DNA of 8,787 nt. Origin: Staphylococcaceae bacterium UBA6286 (GTDB taxonomy: Bacteria > Bacillota > Bacilli > Staphylococcales > Staphylococcaceae). The notes beneath the pieces were generated by a model that worked only from the letters and a program-made list of their open reading frames with translations, was not told the DNA's origin and ran no database searches. Of this stretch, positions 1-7,401 are shown in pieces; position 1 is the stretch's first letter; each line of letters begins with the position of its first letter. Position numbers and translations under genes: made by a program. The DNA lies in the NCBI GenBank assembly GCA_002438305.1, contig DJUI01000020.1:6874-15660 (forward strand), given 5' to 3'.

Positions 1-561
1 TTTGCGATGATTGCAACATTAATCGCTTCACTGGGCATTATTCTATACGTGACGTTCCGTTTCGAATGGCGGATGGGATTAACTTCAGTACTAGCATTAC
101 TTCACGACGCTTTCTTGATTGTCGCTGTCTTCAGCATCATCAGATTTGAAGTGGATATGACATTTATTGCAGCGGTACTGACAATCATCGGTTATTCTAT
201 CAATGATACTATTGTGACATTTGACCGGGTGCGCGAAAATCTTCATAAAATGAAAGTGATCACTGCACCGGAACAGATTGACCGAATCGTCAACAGCTCG
301 ATCAGACAGACAATGACGCGCTCGATCAATACAGTGCTGACTGTCATTATCGTTGTCGTAGCATTGATTGTACTCGGTGCCCCAAGTATCTTCAACTTCT
401 CCGTTGCCCTGCTTATCGGTTTACTATCCGGTGTGTTCAGTTCGATATTCATCGCTGTTCCATTATGGGGTATTCTAAAAAAACGCCAGCTTAAAAATAA
501 TGGCGGCCGATTGACTGTGTACGAAGAAAAAGTAAAAAATGATGAAAAAATTTACGTATAA
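1..561 (+). CDS. secDF: SecDF protein-export membrane protein, C-terminal part (5' end outside window)
   Basis: This is the last 186 codons of a SecD-SecF fusion. The reading frame is open from base 1, so the ATG at 7 is internal and not the start. SecDF is an accessory of the SecYEG translocon. It uses the proton motive force to help pull exported proteins across the membrane. The visible part corresponds to the SecF half after its extracytoplasmic loop. It shows five hydrophobic segments, the conserved LLHD motif at the second of them, and the signature GYSINDTIVTFDRVREN that follows the third. A basic cytoplasmic tail (KKRQLKNN) ends the protein. A strong terminator follows the stop codon, so this gene closes its own transcript. 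Recognition rests on the SecF motifs and on the known secDF-recJ-apt-rel neighbourhood. Confidence 0.95.
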   Translation, partial: FAMIATLIASLGIILYVTFRFEWRMGLTSVLALLHDAFLIVAVFSIIRFEVDMTFIAAVLTIIGYSINDTIVTFDRVRENLHKMKVITAPEQIDRIVNSSIRQTMTRSINTVLTVIIVVVALIVLGAPSIFNFSVALLIGLLSGVFSSIFIAVPLWGILKKRQLKNNGGRLTVYEEKVKNDEKIYV

Positions 562-585
562 CAACTGATTTGTCACATACTTGTT

Positions 586-614
586 AACCGTCATATGATT
601 ATGACGGTTTTTTT
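586..614 (+). terminator. Rho-independent terminator after secDF
   Basis: A perfect 9-bp stem (586-594 with 601-609, AACCGTCAT / ATGACGGTT) has a 6-nt loop and runs into a 7-T tract (608-614). It begins 25 nt after the secDF stop and separates secDF from recJ. Confidence 0.9.
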
Positions 615-665
615 GATCGCTCTAATGATAATGAAATTAAAAATATGAATCGCTGCGTGATAACT

Positions 666-694
666 TTGAGTTGAAGGTGCAGCTCATGTATAAT
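666..694 (+). promoter_or_regulatory. SigA-type promoter of recJ-apt
   Basis: The -35 box TTGAGT (666-671) and a perfect -10 box TATAAT (689-694) are separated by exactly 17 bp. Transcription would start near 700-702, which leaves only about 15 nt of leader before the recJ ATG at 716. The promoter lies between the secDF terminator and recJ, as expected for a transcription unit that starts with recJ. Inferred from consensus match and spacing only. Confidence 0.75.
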
Positions 695-703
695 AAAACG
701 GTC

Positions 704-709
704 AGGAGG
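704..709 (+). promoter_or_regulatory. Ribosome binding site that fixes the recJ start
   Basis: AGGAGG lies 6 nt before the ATG at 716. It touches the ATG at 710 with no spacer, which excludes that start. A longer reading from the TTG at 671 would begin inside the promoter, upstream of the predicted transcript start. This site therefore supports 716 as the true start. Confidence 0.8.
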
Positions 710-715
710 ATGTAT

Positions 716-2968
716 ATGACTGTAAAAAAACAATGGGTGACGGGTAGTGGTGCACCACTCGACCCTTCTCTGATCAAGGCATTTAAAATCACTCCTTTAG
801 TTGAGAAAGTACTGGCTGCTAGAAATATCACTGAACGCAGCCAGATAGAAGACTTATTATCGGATGGCAATGTTCACGACCCCTTTCTCATGTATGGTAT
901 GGACGAGGCAGTCAAGCGTATTCATCAAGCTGTTGCAGCAGATGAACCTATTTTAGTTTATGGGGATTATGATGCGGATGGCGTAACAAGTGTCACTGTT
1001 CTGACTTATGCACTTGAACAACTGGGTGCAATGACAGATTTTTATATCCCAAACCGTTTTACAGAAGGGTACGGCCCTAATGAAGCGGCATTTAAGTATG
1101 CAGCTGACGAAGGTGTCGGCTTGATTATTACGGTTGATAACGGAATCAAAGGTCATCATGAAGTAGAAGTGGCTCGATCACTTGGTGTCGATGTCATTAT
1201 TACAGACCACCACGAAATAGGAACGACCATTCCTAATGCTTACGCTGTCATCCATCCTGCTCATCCAGCAGGTGAATACCCTTGTCCTGATTTAGCAGGA
1301 GTCGGTGTTGCCTATAAACTTGCAACGGCACTTCTTGGACGTGAACTTCCGGAACTGCTCGGATTCACAGCGATAGGTACGGTCAGTGACCTTGTGCCGT
1401 TGACCGGTGAAAACAGGATGCTGGTCAAGCTCGGACTCAGTCAGCTGAATCAGCAGCAGCCGGCCGGTATTAAGGCATTGCTGCAAGTAGCTAAGCATAG
1501 TGGTGCAATCACAGAGGAAACAATCGGCTTTTTGATCGGCCCGCGCTTGAATGCGGTCGGTCGACTGGATGATGCGAGACCAGCCGCTGAACTGTTAATG
1601 GAACAAGATATGGAATCCTGTATTTTTCTGGCGGAGCAGGTTGATCAGTTGAATGTTGAAAGAAAACAGATTGTCGAAGATATTGTGAAAGAAGCACTCG
1701 TCATTGCGGAAGATAAAGTGATGAAGGGATATAATTTTCTTGTCGTGGCAGGTGAAGACTGGAATGAAGGTGTTCTCGGTATCGTGGCGTCTCAACTTGT
1801 CGAGCGCTATTATATGCCGGTCATTGTGTTGAATATCAATGCTGCAGGATATGCAAAAGGTTCTGCAAGAAGTGTTCCTCAAGTATCTATGTATGACTAT
1901 CTTAACGCTGAAATAGAACTGCTCACGAAGTTCGGTGGTCATCATATGGCAGCCGGTCTGACTATGGCGCTTGACAATGTCGAGACTCTCGAAAGCCGGT
2001 TGAATGACAGACTCAATCATTATTTAGTGAACCATGAACTGACTCCGGTCATCGCTGTTGATGCAGAGGTGACCATGGAAGAAGTGACGGTGGATAATAT
2101 TCATCAACTGGACCGTTTGAGACCTTTCGGCACGAATAATCCTCAGCCAGTCTTTAGTTTGAAAGGTGCGACGATCACTCAGATCAAAGCCATCGGACAA
2201 CAAGGAGCGCATCTGAAAATGATGCTGGATAATCAGCTGAATGTACTGAAATGGTCAGCCGGCGAACTCATTCATGACTATCCTGAAGGCACGACTGTAG
2301 ATGTGTGCGGAAAGTTTCAATTGAATGAATGGAACGGCCATGTCTCTCCGCAATTAATGATGGAGGACATGGTATCTGATCAAATTCGATTGGTAGATTA
2401 TCGTAACCAGCATCAGAACTCATTTGCATTTCTCAAAAATGAGCCGGTTATATACTTGATTAACAACAACCGAAAAAAGAATGGCAGTAAATATTATTTT
2501 TATGGTGAGAATATATCAGGACATGATAAAATTGTTTTGAGAGATCTGCCGGCAGATCTTGAAGCATTCTATGAGACGATGAAGTCTTCGACAGCCAGTC
2601 AAATCTTTGTGATCTTTCATGAAGTCAATCAAGTCTACTTCGAAGGTATGCCGAGCCTCGATAAGTTCAGAGCATTGTACAAACTGATGGTCAACAGCCC
2701 TGTTGTTCTTGTGCGGGACGGACTGACTCTTACACAGCGGTTGAATGTATCGCCGAATGTTCTGTTGTTCATGCTGACAGTGATGACTGAACTGGGACTA
2801 GCGACTCACGATGGTGAGACTTATCAACTCAATTTAACTGCCGGCAAAGTAGAAATTCCGTCAGCTCTGTCGTATCAGCAGCGTGATCATCAACTGCAGG
2901 TAGAACAGCTGCTGTTATTCTCATCATTTGACAAAGTGAAGTCACTGATATTAGAAAAAATGAATTAG
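716..2968 (+). CDS. recJ: Single-stranded-DNA-specific 5'-3' exonuclease RecJ
   Basis: A 750-residue DHH-family nuclease, close to the usual Staphylococcus length. RecJ degrades single-stranded DNA 5' to 3' in recombination, mismatch and fork repair, using Mn2+ or Mg2+. Metal-binding motifs are intact: YGDYDADGVTS (82-92), VDNG (140-143), TDHHEIG (163-169) and GTVSDLVPL (221-229). The DHHA1 half has KGSARS (381-386) and GGHHMAAG (407-414). It is followed by an OB-like DNA-binding region with RLRPFGTNNPQP (467-478), then a roughly 190-residue C-terminal domain (about 560-750) of the type found in Firmicutes RecJ. The start at 716 (MTVKKQW) follows a well-spaced AGGAGG. Upstream in-frame starts at 671 and 710 are rejected on promoter position and spacing. 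apt follows 15 nt downstream in the same transcript. The C-terminal domain is the most divergent part compared with what I recall from S. aureus. Confidence 0.96.
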   Translation: MTVKKQWVTGSGAPLDPSLIKAFKITPLVEKVLAARNITERSQIEDLLSDGNVHDPFLMYGMDEAVKRIHQAVAADEPILVYGDYDADGVTSVTVLTYALEQLGAMTDFYIPNRFTEGYGPNEAAFKYAADEGVGLIITVDNGIKGHHEVEVARSLGVDVIITDHHEIGTTIPNAYAVIHPAHPAGEYPCPDLAGVGVAYKLATALLGRELPELLGFTAIGTVSDLVPLTGENRMLVKLGLSQLNQQQPAGIKALLQVAKHSGAITEETIGFLIGPRLNAVGRLDDARPAAELLMEQDMESCIFLAEQVDQLNVERKQIVEDIVKEALVIAEDKVMKGYNFLVVAGEDWNEGVLGIVASQLVERYYMPVIVLNINAAGYAKGSARSVPQVSMYDYLNAEIELLTKFGGHHMAAGLTMALDNVETLESRLNDRLNHYLVNHELTPVIAVDAEVTMEEVTVDNIHQLDRLRPFGTNNPQPVFSLKGATITQIKAIGQQGAHLKMMLDNQLNVLKWSAGELIHDYPEGTTVDVCGKFQLNEWNGHVSPQLMMEDMVSDQIRLVDYRNQHQNSFAFLKNEPVIYLINNNRKKNGSKYYFYGENISGHDKIVLRDLPADLEAFYETMKSSTASQIFVIFHEVNQVYFEGMPSLDKFRALYKLMVNSPVVLVRDGLTLTQRLNVSPNVLLFMLTVMTELGLATHDGETYQLNLTAGKVEIPSALSYQQRDHQLQVEQLLLFSSFDKVKSLILEKMN

Positions 2969-2983
2969 TCTTAGGAGGACATT

Positions 2984-3505
2984 ATGGATTTAAAACAATA
3001 TATTTCAGAAGTTCCAGATTGGCCGATTCCTGGCGTCAGTTTCAAAGATATTACGACGATCATGGATAACGGAGAAGCATACAAATATGCTACGGATCAA
3101 ATCGTGCGTTTTGCCAAGGAAAAGAATATCGATGTAGTAGTCGGTCCGGAAGCGCGCGGCTTTATCATCGGCTGCCCGGTAAGCTATGCTTTGAGTATCG
3201 GTTTTGCGCCTGTCAGAAAAGAAGGCAAACTGCCGCGTGAAGTCATCCGCTATGAATATGACCTGGAATATGGATCCAATGTTCTGACGATGCATAAAGA
3301 TGCCATCAAACCTGGACAGCGTGTACTGATTACGGATGATCTGCTCGCTACAGGAGGTACGATTGAAGCGACGATTAAATTAGTCGAAGAATTAGGCGGT
3401 ATCGTTGCAGGGATTGCGTTTATTATCGATTTAAAATACTTGAACGGTATGGAAAAGCTGCAAGGTTATGACGTACTTTCACTTGTTTCATACGAAGAAG
3501 AATAA
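2984..3505 (+). CDS. apt: Adenine phosphoribosyltransferase
   Basis: A 173-residue cytoplasmic type I phosphoribosyltransferase, about the normal family length. It joins adenine to PRPP to give AMP and pyrophosphate in purine salvage. The PRPP-binding loop is seen as [13 protein letters not shown] (114-126). Other family signatures are [13 protein letters not shown] near the N terminus (11-23), GPEARGF (54-60) and RKEGKLP (78-84). The ATG is preceded by AGGAGG at 2973-2978 with a 5-nt spacer, and recJ ends only 15 nt upstream, so the two genes are probably co-transcribed from the recJ promoter. The last codons and the stop form part of a transcription terminator. Its place next to rel is conserved in Staphylococcus and related Firmicutes. 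A functional link through purine nucleotide pools and (p)ppGpp is plausible but is inference. Confidence 0.97.
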   Translation: MDLKQYISEVPDWPIPGVSFKDITTIMDNGEAYKYATDQIVRFAKEKNIDVVVGPEARGFIIGCPVSYALSIGFAPVRKEGKLPREVIRYEYDLEYGSNVLTMHKDAIKPGQRVLITDDLLATGGTIEATIKLVEELGGIVAGIAFIIDLKYLNGMEKLQGYDVLSLVSYEEE

Positions 3506-3534
3506 TACGGCGGATGCTGTATTATTCTTTTTTT
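3500..3534 (+). terminator. Rho-independent terminator overlapping the end of apt
   Basis: GAATAATAC (3500-3508) pairs perfectly with GTATTATTC (3519-3527). The stem extends inward by G-T, G-C and C-G pairs to a GGAT loop and outward by A-T pairs, and runs into a T tract (3528-3534). The 5' arm contains the apt stop codon (3503-3505). The outer stem is AT-rich, so strength is uncertain, but the T run and position are convincing. Confidence 0.8.
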
Positions 3535-3540
3535 CATATG

Positions 3541-3569
3541 TTTATTTATCATAAAATATGTAGTATGAT
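3541..3569 (+). promoter_or_regulatory. Possible promoter of rel-dtd-lytH
   Basis: TATGAT (3564-3569) is a good -10 candidate (5 of 6 to TATAAT), about 32 nt before the rel ATG. At 17 bp upstream the -35 position reads TTTATT (3541-3546), a poor match. A promoter is expected here because a terminator closes apt just upstream, but the exact boxes are uncertain. Confidence 0.4.
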
Positions 3570-3600
3570 ATTAACATTATTAAACAAGTGAGGTGAAGGC

Positions 3601-5793
3601 ATGAATAATGAATATCCGTACACTGTCGATGATGTCCTGGCAATGACAAAGGCCTATTTAACAGATGACGATTATCAGCTTGTAGTAAAGAGTTATATGC
3701 TGGCAGAAGAAGCCCATGCAGGCCAGTTTCGAAAAAATGGATTACCTTATATCATGCATCCCATTCAGGTCGCAGGAATTCTTGCAGAGATGAAACTGGA
3801 TGGCCCGACGATAGTGGCTGGGTTTCTACACGATGTAGTAGAAGATACACCCTATACGTATAAAGACTTAGTGAATATGTTCAACGAGGAAGTAGCTGCT
3901 ATTGTTGACGGGGTCACTAAGCTTGAAAAAGTAAAATATCGATCCAAAGCGGAGCAGCAGGCGGAAAATCACCGTAAATTGTTTATCGCCATCGCTAAAG
4001 ATGTCAGAGTCATCTTAGTGAAACTCGCTGACCGGTTACATAATATGCGGACGCTGAAAGCCATGCCGCACGAGAAGCAGGTGAGAATCGCCAAGGAAAC
4101 ATTGGAAATTTATGCGCCGCTTGCTCATAGACTGGGTATCAACACCATCAAGTGGGAACTTGAAGATATCTCGCTGCGTTATATTGATAGTATTCAATAT
4201 TTCCGTATTGTTCATCTGATGAAGAAGAAGCGGAGTGAACGTGAAGCTTATATCGATAATGCGATTGAGAATATCGAACATGAGATGCGGATTACCGGTA
4301 TTGACGGCAATATTTCGGGCAGGCCTAAACATATTTACAGTATTTACCGTAAAATGGTCAAACAGAAAAAGCAGTTCGATCAAATTTTCGATCTGCTCGC
4401 TATACGCGTCATTGTTAATTCTATTAAAGATTGTTATGCAGTGCTCGGATTAGTACATACATTATGGAAACCGATGCCCGGTAGATTCAAAGATTATATC
4501 GCCATGCCTAAGCCGAACATGTATCAGTCATTACATACGACTGTTGTCGGTCCAAACGGTGATCCTCTTGAAATTCAAATTCGGACACTTGAAATGCATG
4601 AAATTGCAGAGCACGGGGTAGCTGCACACTGGGCATACAAAGAAGGTAAAAACTTAGTCAATACAGACGAAGCCAAAAACTTAAGTAAAATGAACTGGAT
4701 CAAAGAGATTGAAGAGACGGACTCCACATCGATGGATGCGGAAGCATTCATGGAATCTCTGAAGTACGATCTGCAGAGTGACAAAGTGTATGTCTTTACT
4801 CCTGAAAGTGATGTCGTAGAACTCCCGCTCGGCGCTGTACCGATTGATTTTGCCTATGCTGTCCATAGTGAAGTCGGCAATAAAATGATCGGCGCCAAAG
4901 TCAACGGTAAAATCGTACCGATTGATTATCAGCTTAATACCGGTGATATTATTGAAATCCGAACATCGAAACATTCCTATGGTCCAAGTAGAGACTGGTT
5001 GAAGATCGTCAAGTCTTCCAGTGCGAAAAGTAAAATTCGCAGCTTCTTCAAAAAGCAGGACCGGTCAAGCAATGTCGAAAAAGGAAAGTTCATGATTGAA
5101 GCTGAAATCAAAGAGCAGGGATTCAGAGCCGACGAAATATTGACAGCTGAAAACTTCAATGTCTTAATGGATAAATACAGATTTTCGCATATGGATGATA
5201 TCTATGCAGCGGTCGGTTTCGGCGGTCTCAGTGCAGGCAGTGTCGTAGCAAAGATGACTGAAAAAATGCGTATTAAGCAAAAAGAGCAGGCACTTAATCA
5301 AGTCCAGGAAGTCAATAAATCGCTGAACATCAAAAAAGATATACAGACAGAATCTGGTGTGTATGTTGAAGGCATGGACAATATGCTGATTAAACTATCA
5401 AAGTGCTGCAATCCAGTGCCCGGGGATGATATTGTCGGTTATATTACGAAAGGACACGGTGTCAAAGTCCATCGTACAGACTGTCCGAACATTAAAGATG
5501 AGACAGAACGTATCATTGATGTGGAATGGGTTGAATCGACAAATTCTAACAAAACTTATCAAGTCGATCTTGAGATCAAAGCTTATGACCGAAACGGTCT
5601 TCTTAATGAAGTACTGCAGGCAGTCAATGCCACAAAAATTGCATTAGTGCAGGTCAGTGGTCGTGCAGACATCGATAAACGTGCTAAAATCAATATCAGT
5701 ATCATGGTCAAAAATGTCAATGATATCTATAAAGTAGTAGAAAAAATAAAGCAGTTGAGTGATATCTACACTGTGACCCGAATCTGGAACTGA
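3601..5793 (+). CDS. rel: Bifunctional (p)ppGpp synthetase/hydrolase Rel (long RSH protein)
   Basis: A 730-residue stringent-response enzyme that makes (p)ppGpp from ATP and GDP/GTP on stalled ribosomes and also hydrolyses it. Domains in order: HD hydrolase (about 25-200) with metal ligands H53, H77-D78 (in FLHDVVEDT) and D144 (in LADRLHNMR); synthetase (about 220-340) with D264 (FDLLAIRVI), the RFKD sequence at 295-298 and E324 (EIQIRT); TGS (about 393-455); helical region; zinc-finger-like domain with C602-C603, H624 and C628; ACT domain (about 655-730). The hydrolase residues are complete, and RFKD rather than ExDD is the form known from bifunctional Rel, so both activities should be present. 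The ATG follows GAGGTG (3590-3595). dtd begins within 10 nt of the stop. The gene is often labelled relA in Staphylococcus. Confidence 0.97.
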   Translation: MNNEYPYTVDDVLAMTKAYLTDDDYQLVVKSYMLAEEAHAGQFRKNGLPYIMHPIQVAGILAEMKLDGPTIVAGFLHDVVEDTPYTYKDLVNMFNEEVAAIVDGVTKLEKVKYRSKAEQQAENHRKLFIAIAKDVRVILVKLADRLHNMRTLKAMPHEKQVRIAKETLEIYAPLAHRLGINTIKWELEDISLRYIDSIQYFRIVHLMKKKRSEREAYIDNAIENIEHEMRITGIDGNISGRPKHIYSIYRKMVKQKKQFDQIFDLLAIRVIVNSIKDCYAVLGLVHTLWKPMPGRFKDYIAMPKPNMYQSLHTTVVGPNGDPLEIQIRTLEMHEIAEHGVAAHWAYKEGKNLVNTDEAKNLSKMNWIKEIEETDSTSMDAEAFMESLKYDLQSDKVYVFTPESDVVELPLGAVPIDFAYAVHSEVGNKMIGAKVNGKIVPIDYQLNTGDIIEIRTSKHSYGPSRDWLKIVKSSSAKSKIRSFFKKQDRSSNVEKGKFMIEAEIKEQGFRADEILTAENFNVLMDKYRFSHMDDIYAAVGFGGLSAGSVVAKMTEKMRIKQKEQALNQVQEVNKSLNIKKDIQTESGVYVEGMDNMLIKLSKCCNPVPGDDIVGYITKGHGVKVHRTDCPNIKDETERIIDVEWVESTNSNKTYQVDLEIKAYDRNGLLNEVLQAVNATKIALVQVSGRADIDKRAKINISIMVKNVNDIYKVVEKIKQLSDIYTVTRIWN

Positions 5794-5801
5794 GGTGTAT
5801 G

Positions 5802-6254
5802 ATGAAAGTAGTATTACAAAGAGTGAAACGTGCGTCTGTGAAAAGCGCAGATATTTATAATGAAATAGGCAATGGCTTGCTGCTGTTGGTTGGAATCGGT
5901 GAAAATACGGTTGAAGCAGATCTTGCAGTGATGGCGAAAAAAATCGCTCATGCAAGATTATTTGAGGATGCTGATGAAAAAATGAAGCTTTCCATTAAAG
6001 AGACTGCGGGGGAGATCTTATCGATTTCACAGTTTACTTTGTACGCTGACGTCAAAAAAGGGAACCGGCCGAGTTTCACACGTGCTATGAAGCCGGACAT
6101 GGCACGTACTTATTACGAGACATTCAATCGACTTCTTGAAAGTGAAGGTATTGCAGTCAAAGCAGGAGATTTTGGCGCCATGATGGCTATTGAATTGATC
6201 AATGATGGTCCAGTGACTGTCATATATGAAGCGGCGGAAGGTAAAATTCAATGA
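5802..6254 (+). CDS. dtd: D-aminoacyl-tRNA deacylase Dtd
   Basis: A 150-residue cytoplasmic enzyme, the usual length. It hydrolyses D-amino acids (and misloaded glycine) from tRNA, which keeps D-residues out of proteins. The two family signatures that build the active site across the homodimer are present: SQFTLYA (76-82) and NDGPVT (134-139), with GNRPSF (87-92) between them. Two ATGs stand side by side at 5799 and 5802. I choose 5802 because family members begin M-K-V-V and because the ribosome binding site GAGGTG (5792-5797), which overlaps the rel stop codon, is better spaced for it. The other choice adds one Met. The gene sits between rel and lytH with almost no spacing, so it is part of the same operon and probably translationally coupled to rel. 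Confidence 0.95.
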   Translation: MKVVLQRVKRASVKSADIYNEIGNGLLLLVGIGENTVEADLAVMAKKIAHARLFEDADEKMKLSIKETAGEILSISQFTLYADVKKGNRPSFTRAMKPDMARTYYETFNRLLESEGIAVKAGDFGAMMAIELINDGPVTVIYEAAEGKIQ

Positions 6255-7102
6255 GCCGTCAACGTAAACTGAAGACGCCGGTTTATATTGTAATAGCTTT
6301 GATTGCTGGTATTATAGTGGCACTATTGTTATTTAATCTATTCACCAGCCGAGGTGAGGAACCGAAACGTTTGTCGATGATTGAAAATTCATCACTGAGA
6401 ACAGGACCCCAGGCCATTTATCCTGCGATTTATGCAGTAGAAAAAGGTGACCGCTTTGATATTATAGACCATCAGAAAAAATGGTATTATGTCAAAGACA
6501 AAGAGGGTCGAAAAGGATGGATCGCTGGCTGGCACACAACTCTTGATATAGAACAGGACAAAGTTGTTCAGAAAAATCCATTTAAAGGAAAGACTATTCT
6601 GCTGGATCCGGGACATGGCGGTTCTGACCAGGGGGCAAGCAGCAGCACAGGCACCCTCGAAAAAGAAGTGACTTTACAGACCGCATTGATTCTGCGCGAT
6701 AAATTAAAGGCAGAAGGAGCAACTGTGTTAATGACGCGTGATACAGATGACTATGTCAAACTGAAGGACCGTAAAGGCGTGGCGGATGCATTCATCAGTA
6801 TTCATAGCGATGCGCTTAAAGAGAGCTCTCCGCACGGATTGACTGTGTATTACTATAATGAATCGCAGAAGTCTCTAGCGGATACACTGCACCGATCGAT
6901 AAGCGACAAGACATTACTATCAGATAGAGGCGTGAGACAGGCGAATTTTCAAGTCATTCGCCAGACTAAAATCCCTGCTGTCCTTCTTGAACTCGGTTAT
7001 ATCAGTAATCCTACCGATGAAACGATGATGAACGACAAAGTCTACCGACAGCTGGTGACCACATCGATTGTCGATGGTTTGAGAAACTACTTTCTTTATT
7101 AG
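6251..7102 (+). CDS. lytH: Membrane-anchored N-acetylmuramoyl-L-alanine amidase (LytH-like)
   Basis: A 283-residue cell-wall hydrolase. The N terminus has basic residues and then one long hydrophobic segment (about 10-31) without a clear cleavage site, so it is probably a membrane anchor with the rest outside. An SH3b-like domain follows (about 40-100, with the typical LRTGPQ start and KGWIAGW end). The rest is an Amidase_3 zinc domain (about 113-280) with ligands H122 (LDPGHGG), E137 (TLEKEV) and H185 (ISIHSDA), and catalytic E247 (LLELGY). In S. aureus LytH removes stem peptides from nascent peptidoglycan with the membrane partner ActH and so controls where new wall is made. Here the same role is inferred from domain layout and position. 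The ATG overlaps the dtd stop (ATGA), with GGAAGG 9 nt upstream. No hairpin terminator lies directly after the stop. Confidence 0.92.
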   Translation: MSRQRKLKTPVYIVIALIAGIIVALLLFNLFTSRGEEPKRLSMIENSSLRTGPQAIYPAIYAVEKGDRFDIIDHQKKWYYVKDKEGRKGWIAGWHTTLDIEQDKVVQKNPFKGKTILLDPGHGGSDQGASSSTGTLEKEVTLQTALILRDKLKAEGATVLMTRDTDDYVKLKDRKGVADAFISIHSDALKESSPHGLTVYYYNESQKSLADTLHRSISDKTLLSDRGVRQANFQVIRQTKIPAVLLELGYISNPTDETMMNDKVYRQLVTTSIVDGLRNYFLY

Positions 7103-7103
7103 C

Positions 7104-7132
7104 TTGACTTTAACACAGTGAAGAAGTAAGAT
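7104..7132 (+). promoter_or_regulatory. SigA-type promoter of the hisS-aspS operon
   Basis: TTGACT (7104-7109) and TAAGAT (7127-7132) are separated by exactly 17 bp. The -35 box starts 2 nt after the lytH stop codon. Transcription would start near 7139, just ahead of the first T-box helix, which is where a T-box transcript should begin. Confidence 0.7.
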
Positions 7133-7138
7133 GAACTT

Positions 7139-7380
7139 AATTACAGATTAAAACCGCTTGAACCTGTCAAAGTTATATTGTTTTCTTATTAGAGACAACT
7201 ACAGCTGCTGAAAGTAGATGAGGAGCATATGACTGTGAACAACAGGTGAGGTTGTTCTATGAAAAGTAGAACCGTCAGACAAACGATACTTGTCCTTAAG
7301 AGTGGATACATCATGTATCAATTTGGGTGGCAACACGGTTATTCGTCCCTTATGCGCAATTGCGTATAAGGGCTTTTTTT
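7139..7380 (+). promoter_or_regulatory. T-box riboswitch leader of hisS-aspS
   Basis: The leader RNA reads the charging state of a tRNA and chooses between termination and read-through. By hand folding, Stem I has a base helix 7152-7155/7250-7253, a kink-turn with tandem GA facing GA (7160-7161 and 7248-7249) and a helix 7163-7167/7242-7246. Above this lies a specifier loop (7168-7174 and 7231-7241) with GAC at 7231-7233 and a GAA at 7237-7239. Next come helices 7175-7178/7227-7230 and 7185-7189/7218-7222, then an AGAGA-containing bulge (7191-7198). The tip is CTAC/GTAG (7199-7202/7214-7217) with loop AGCTGCTGAAA, matching the conserved distal loop. A small hairpin lies at 7278-7294, and a Stem III-like hairpin at 7305-7319. 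The antiterminator pairs 7325-7327 with 7347-7349 and 7335-7337 with 7344-7346 around the bulge TGGCAAC (7328-7334), the T-box core. The specifier and the bulge base C7331 both suggest tRNA-Asp. The T-box class is certain; exact helix ends are my inference. Confidence 0.92.
7347..7380 (+). terminator. T-box regulated terminator
   Basis: CCCTTATGCGC (7347-7357) pairs with GCGTATAAGGG (7362-7372), 11 pairs including one G-T, around an AATT loop, followed by seven Ts (7374-7380). Its CCC (7347-7349) is the same segment needed by the antiterminator, so the two folds exclude each other. Confidence 0.95.
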
Positions 7381-7385
7381 ATTTT

Positions 7386-7392
7386 AAGGAGG
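7386..7392 (+). promoter_or_regulatory. Ribosome binding site of full-length hisS
   Basis: AAGGAGG, 9 nt before the ATG at 7402, lies directly after the T-box terminator. It is far stronger than anything before the downstream ATG at 7525 and shows that translation is set up to begin at 7402, ahead of the in-frame stop. Confidence 0.85.
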
Positions 7393-7401
7393 TTTGTAAA
7401 G

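Noticed and set aside
671..715. An N-terminal extension of RecJ from TTG at 671.
   Set aside because: It starts inside the predicted promoter and has no ribosome binding site; 716 has a good one.
1595..2020. A 141-codon minus-strand open frame opposite recJ.
   Set aside because: It has no family resemblance I recognise and lies fully within a conserved gene on the other strand. The other minus-strand frames in the window are shadows for the same reason.
7229..7249. A six-codon mini-ORF (MTVNNR) after GAGGAG in Stem I, resembling a leader peptide.
   Set aside because: The spacer is only 3 nt, and the bases are accounted for by the specifier loop and kink-turn. There are no His or Asp codons in a row as in an attenuation peptide.
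7259..7369. A 36-codon open frame (MKSRTVRQ...) in the T-box leader with GAGG 7 nt upstream, ending inside the terminator stem.
   Set aside because: It lies wholly within conserved riboswitch structure, and its sequence is explained by the antiterminator and terminator. A leader peptide is not needed to explain the region.
7103..7401. Search for a tRNA gene or other structured RNA between lytH and hisS.
   Set aside because: No tRNA cloverleaf or TTC-containing T arm is seen. The T-box leader explains the structure found there.
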